A stretch of DNA of 64,000 nucleotides, taken from NCBI RefSeq assembly GCF_037975245.1, contig NC_092583.1, positions 15,107,264 to 15,171,263 on the forward strand, read 5' to 3'. Both the position numbers and the translations under genes were made by a program. The notes under the pieces were generated by a model. It ran no database searches. It was not told the origin of the DNA and saw nothing but the letters and a program-made list of their open reading frames with translations. Of the stretch, positions 62,201 to 64,000 are shown piece after piece. This DNA is from Apostichopus japonicus. Taxonomy: Eukaryota > Echinodermata > Holothuroidea > Aspidochirotida > Stichopodidae. Numbering within the stretch: position 1 is the stretch's first letter; every line of letters begins with the position of its first letter.

Positions 62201-64000
62201 ACACACAGATATACTGTACATGCACACATCTGCACACACACACGCACACCATGAACGTGGTTTGAGATTCCTTTTGTCTTTGACAAAGAATAAAGGAACA
62301 AACAGCCATATCAAACTTTAATCTAAGGAACAAAAAACATGTGCATATTGGCTTCCCCCTAAGTTGGCAATTGATTACAGTACTTTTATATAGCACATAC
62401 ACAGTCCACTGAGTCACTGACTGTACTAAACGAAGTGCTGCCCGAGTGCTGCCCGCAATCATAGTTTGAGGTCTACGCATTCAGAATACAAATTGGGGGT
62501 ACCACACAGTGTGATTGATATTATACTGTTGTACTGTGAAACTGAAATAGGGTTTTTATATTAACTACTGTACAGTATGATGTATGTACAGTACACTGTA
62601 CATAGCAGAATATACATGTCATTCTAACAGCATTTTGCAGTACACATGTACAAGCCACATCTTCACATTATATAACTAAGTGCCTATTGTAATGTTACAT
62701 ACCCTACCATCACTGATTAAACACAGCTCCATTTGGGTAGGGTCACCTTGGATTGACATTTTCAATTTCCCACTGTACCAATGTTTATGCATTCTGGTGA
62801 CATTTTAACACCTTGTCACCTGTACCACCACCGCTGCAACCAGCAGTCAAACCCTCATAACAAGTATGTACAGTAATAGAGTAGCTGAATATGTCCCTAT
62901 ACTACACCATACAAAATAACTTTAGGGTGAGAGAAGGAAGTAACACCCTTCTCATACTCTAAAACAATGAGCAAATAGTCTTGTTGGACCACTATTACTA
63001 AAACAACATGGTTTCTATGGAGGGTTGTCCATGTCAGTGAGTGGGGTATTTGTACTCAATATTCCAGCATAATAATTTGTACTCATACTCGTCCTGGTGC
63101 CGGTGTACCCGTATTTGTACTCCAGGCATTTTTTATATTTAGTACTGATACTATTGCAAACTTAAGTACTTGTAAACCTGCTGTTAGAGCCTTGTACAGT
63201 GTCACAAAAAAATTATTTGAAAAGATTACTTGTCTGCCTTCAAGGGGGAAGAAACCTAAAGAAAAAAGAAAAAAAATATTAGTATAAAAGTAAACACTTA
63301 CTCTTTGGAGGAGGTGGAGGAGGCTGTTCTTCATCTGGATCAAAAGCGTCGTCAAAATAGTCTTCCAGTGGTGGTTTAGGCAGTCTTCTGTCCGTTGACA
63401 TAGTAGCAGCCCTCTCTCTTGAGATATTAACAGGGAATTTCCCGGGTTGCAAAGGTGGTATTGCGGGTAAAGGCCTCTCACTAAAAGTTGAATGCCGTTT
63501 TGACTTTCTGTGGAAGAAACTAGAGATTACTTTTCGTCTATTCACTTTACTTGTGTTTTGGTCTTGCTCCTGCTGGTCTAAAATTCCTTGAGAAATGTTC
63601 CTCGGTAGTGATAAACTTCTGGTCTTTGGTGGAACCTTAAAGTGTGTTATTGCCTCGTGGGTCGGTTCCTCATCATCATCCTTCCTGGGAATTCTGGGGG
63701 GGATGGGTGGAGGTTCTGACAGCAACGATGCTTGGAAGATGCGTTCGTCCTCATCGCTGCTAAAAACAGGTTTGGAAGTTCTATCCACAACAGGAGGGCC
63801 ACCGGGCCTAGCAGTAGATACTCTTGCCTGGTTATCCATCACAGGTGTTGCACTGTAAGTGTTACTACCCATCACATCATCCACCCCTCTCAGGCCATCT
63901 TGATGGCGAGAGACGTCGCTCTCAGATAAAAGCAGAAGACCGGCTTCTGAAGGGTCTGTGCCAATCTCCTTCTCACGTGCTTCTGATGGGGCCTCTGGCC
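40894..64000 (-). CDS. SOCS6/7: SOCS6/7-family SH2 and SOCS-box adaptor, 3' part (4 exons, spliced)
   Basis: Suppressor-of-cytokine-signalling adaptors bind phosphotyrosine through SH2 and recruit Elongin B/C-Cullin5 ubiquitin ligase through the SOCS box. Four exons totalling 1,292 nt stay in frame from the right edge to TGA at 40894-40896, about 430 residues. A proline-rich N-terminal region is followed by a short helical linker, SH2 (GWYWGPMSWDDAE, GSFLVRDSS, THHTRIEHQHG) and SOCS box. The stretch PGLPPAPVQLLYAISRF is closest to vertebrate SOCS7, while VRSLQHMCRFVIR is also SOCS6-like, so it may descend from the common SOCS6/7 ancestor. The 5' end of the gene is outside the window. Confidence 0.88.
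41217..44695 (-). other. SOCS intron, 3.5 kb
   Basis: The intron within the SH2 domain. It contains AT-rich sequence, TA-rich microsatellites (near 41605) and a C-rich tract at about 43455. I see no exon or recognisable mobile element. Confidence 0.6.
44696..44864 (-). CDS. SOCS6/7: Exon: SH2 domain, main part
   Basis: 169 nt, phase 0 to 1. FGWYWGPMSWDDAETRLE, DGSFLVRDSSDERHILSLSF with the phosphotyrosine-binding Arg in FLVR, and HTRIEHQH. The donor G|GTAAGA leads into the SOCS-box exon. Acceptor TTTCATAG. Confidence 0.92.
46734..46800. repeat. Palindrome and CACCTGCACAGTA repeat
   Basis: GTACCCCTG-CCCTG-CAGGGGTAC forms a perfect 9-bp stem (46734-46756), followed by ACACCTGCACAGTAC repeated twice. 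A related block lies at 47400-47525. Confidence 0.75.
47400..47525. repeat. CAGTAC-rich tandem repeat
   Basis: Multiple CAGTAC and CACCTGCACAGTAC units with TACTACGCAGTAC variants; related to the block at 46734-46800. Confidence 0.75.
50103..50203 (-). CDS. SOCS6/7: Exon: linker upstream of SH2
   Basis: 101 nt, phase 1 to 0. PIKSPKELEKELEVQKILKA, RGEFASSLRKISD: a charged, probably helical segment just before SH2, corresponding to the extended SH2 subdomain of SOCS proteins. Acceptor TTGCACAG, donor GTAAGT. Confidence 0.82.
50786..52113. mobile_element. Inner hAT-like element, CAGTGGCGTAGCTA ends
   Basis: CAGTGGCGTAGCTA at 50786 is inverted as TAGCTACGCCACTG ending at 52113. The flanking 8-mers TGCGTGAT and TGCGTGTA match at six positions, suggestive of an 8-bp hAT target duplication. 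The body contains two direct copies of a TGGCGCTCCGCTTAGATAGT segment (about 50940 and 52020), so it is itself composite. Confidence 0.55.
51321..51518. mobile_element. Foldback/MITE-like element
   Basis: The arm TTTCACTCCATGGGAGTGAT (from about 51326) is inverted near 51488-51513. Inner CACTCC/GGAGT repeats make almost the whole 200 bp able to fold. It lies within the inner element described above. Confidence 0.6.
53385..53520. repeat. AT-rich repeat with GTAACCACTTTAATA units
   Basis: AATATAATAATA runs alternate with AGTAACCACTTT, which occurs about four times with variation. Confidence 0.75.
63302..64000 (-). CDS. SOCS6/7: Exon: SOCS6/7 N-terminal proline-rich region (open at right edge)
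   Basis: The frame is open to the window edge, so the exon may extend further. From the edge it reads PEAPSEAREKEIGTDPSEAG, LLLLSESDVSRHQDGLRG, later EPPPIPPRIPRK, RPLPAIPPL and EEQPPPPPPK. PxxP motifs suggest SH3-domain partners, as reported for SOCS7. A basic RRKVISSFFHRKSKRHS lies in the middle. The exon ends in phase 1 with donor GTAAGT at 63301, joining the linker exon as PPPKIPIKSP. A Met at the start of this exon is not needed, as coding continues upstream. Confidence 0.85.

Larger units (their letters stand above)
50204..63301 (-). other. SOCS intron, 13.1 kb
   Basis: Mostly AT-rich DNA without recognisable exons. It holds the nested transposon cluster at 50670-52538, TAATA/ACCACTTT repeats (53385-53520), G- and T-runs (55400-55425), and recurrent TACTGTACAGTA palindromes (near 54621, 60172, 62567). 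An additional small exon cannot be excluded, but the flanking exons join in frame without one. Confidence 0.6.

Overview
The window reads as animal nuclear DNA: AT-rich, with short exons bounded by GT/AG introns, many simple repeats and short transposon remnants, and no compact gene packing. The two genes recognised (a titin/twitchin-type giant muscle kinase and a SOCS6/7-type SH2 adaptor) are both bilaterian. The repeat types, such as nested elements ending in CAGTGGCGTAGCTA or GGCGGATCCAGG and a MIR/L2-like SINE tail, suggest a marine invertebrate, most likely a deuterostome such as an echinoderm. That placement is inference.

Positions 629-33538 (+) hold the 3' part of a giant muscle protein gene; the 5' part lies outside the window. 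I can follow 41 exons that stay in one reading frame to a stop codon at 33536-33538, about 3,800 residues. Nearly every domain sits on one or two exons with phase-1 borders. The order is Ig-Fn3-Fn3, Ig-Fn3-Fn3, Ig-Ig-Fn3-Fn3-Fn3, Ig-Ig-Fn3-Fn3, Ig-Ig-Fn3, then a Ser/Thr kinase with a regulatory tail (17781-21778), five Ig domains, a 2.6-kb exon encoding a Ser-Pro/Arg-rich segment with recent internal repeats, and two more Ig domains. This matches the A-band/M-band end of titin: Ig-Ig-Fn3-kinase, then Ig domains interrupted by a Ser-Pro linker. The kinase keeps its catalytic residues, unlike vertebrate titin kinase.

Positions 33539-40893 lie between two converging genes. The stretch contains the presumptive 3'UTR of the titin-like gene (with a repeated TTGTGGTGG motif), tandem repeats, and an inverted pair of CTCF-like motifs. 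No coding gene is seen in it.

Positions 40894-64000 (-) hold the 3' part of a SOCS6/7-family gene. Four exons are visible: a proline-rich N-terminal region running off the right edge, a short linker, most of the SH2 domain, and the SH2 end plus SOCS box. They are separated by introns of 3.5, 5.2 and 13.1 kb. The middle intron is mostly featureless. The 13.1-kb intron carries a nested transposon cluster at about 50.67-52.54 kb.

Mobile-element content includes a 2,461-bp element with 24-bp perfect terminal inverted repeats and a TTA target duplication in a titin intron, a tRNA-derived SINE head, a MIR/L2-like SINE tail, and nested elements in the SOCS intron. All similarity statements come from reading motifs by eye; no database search was run.
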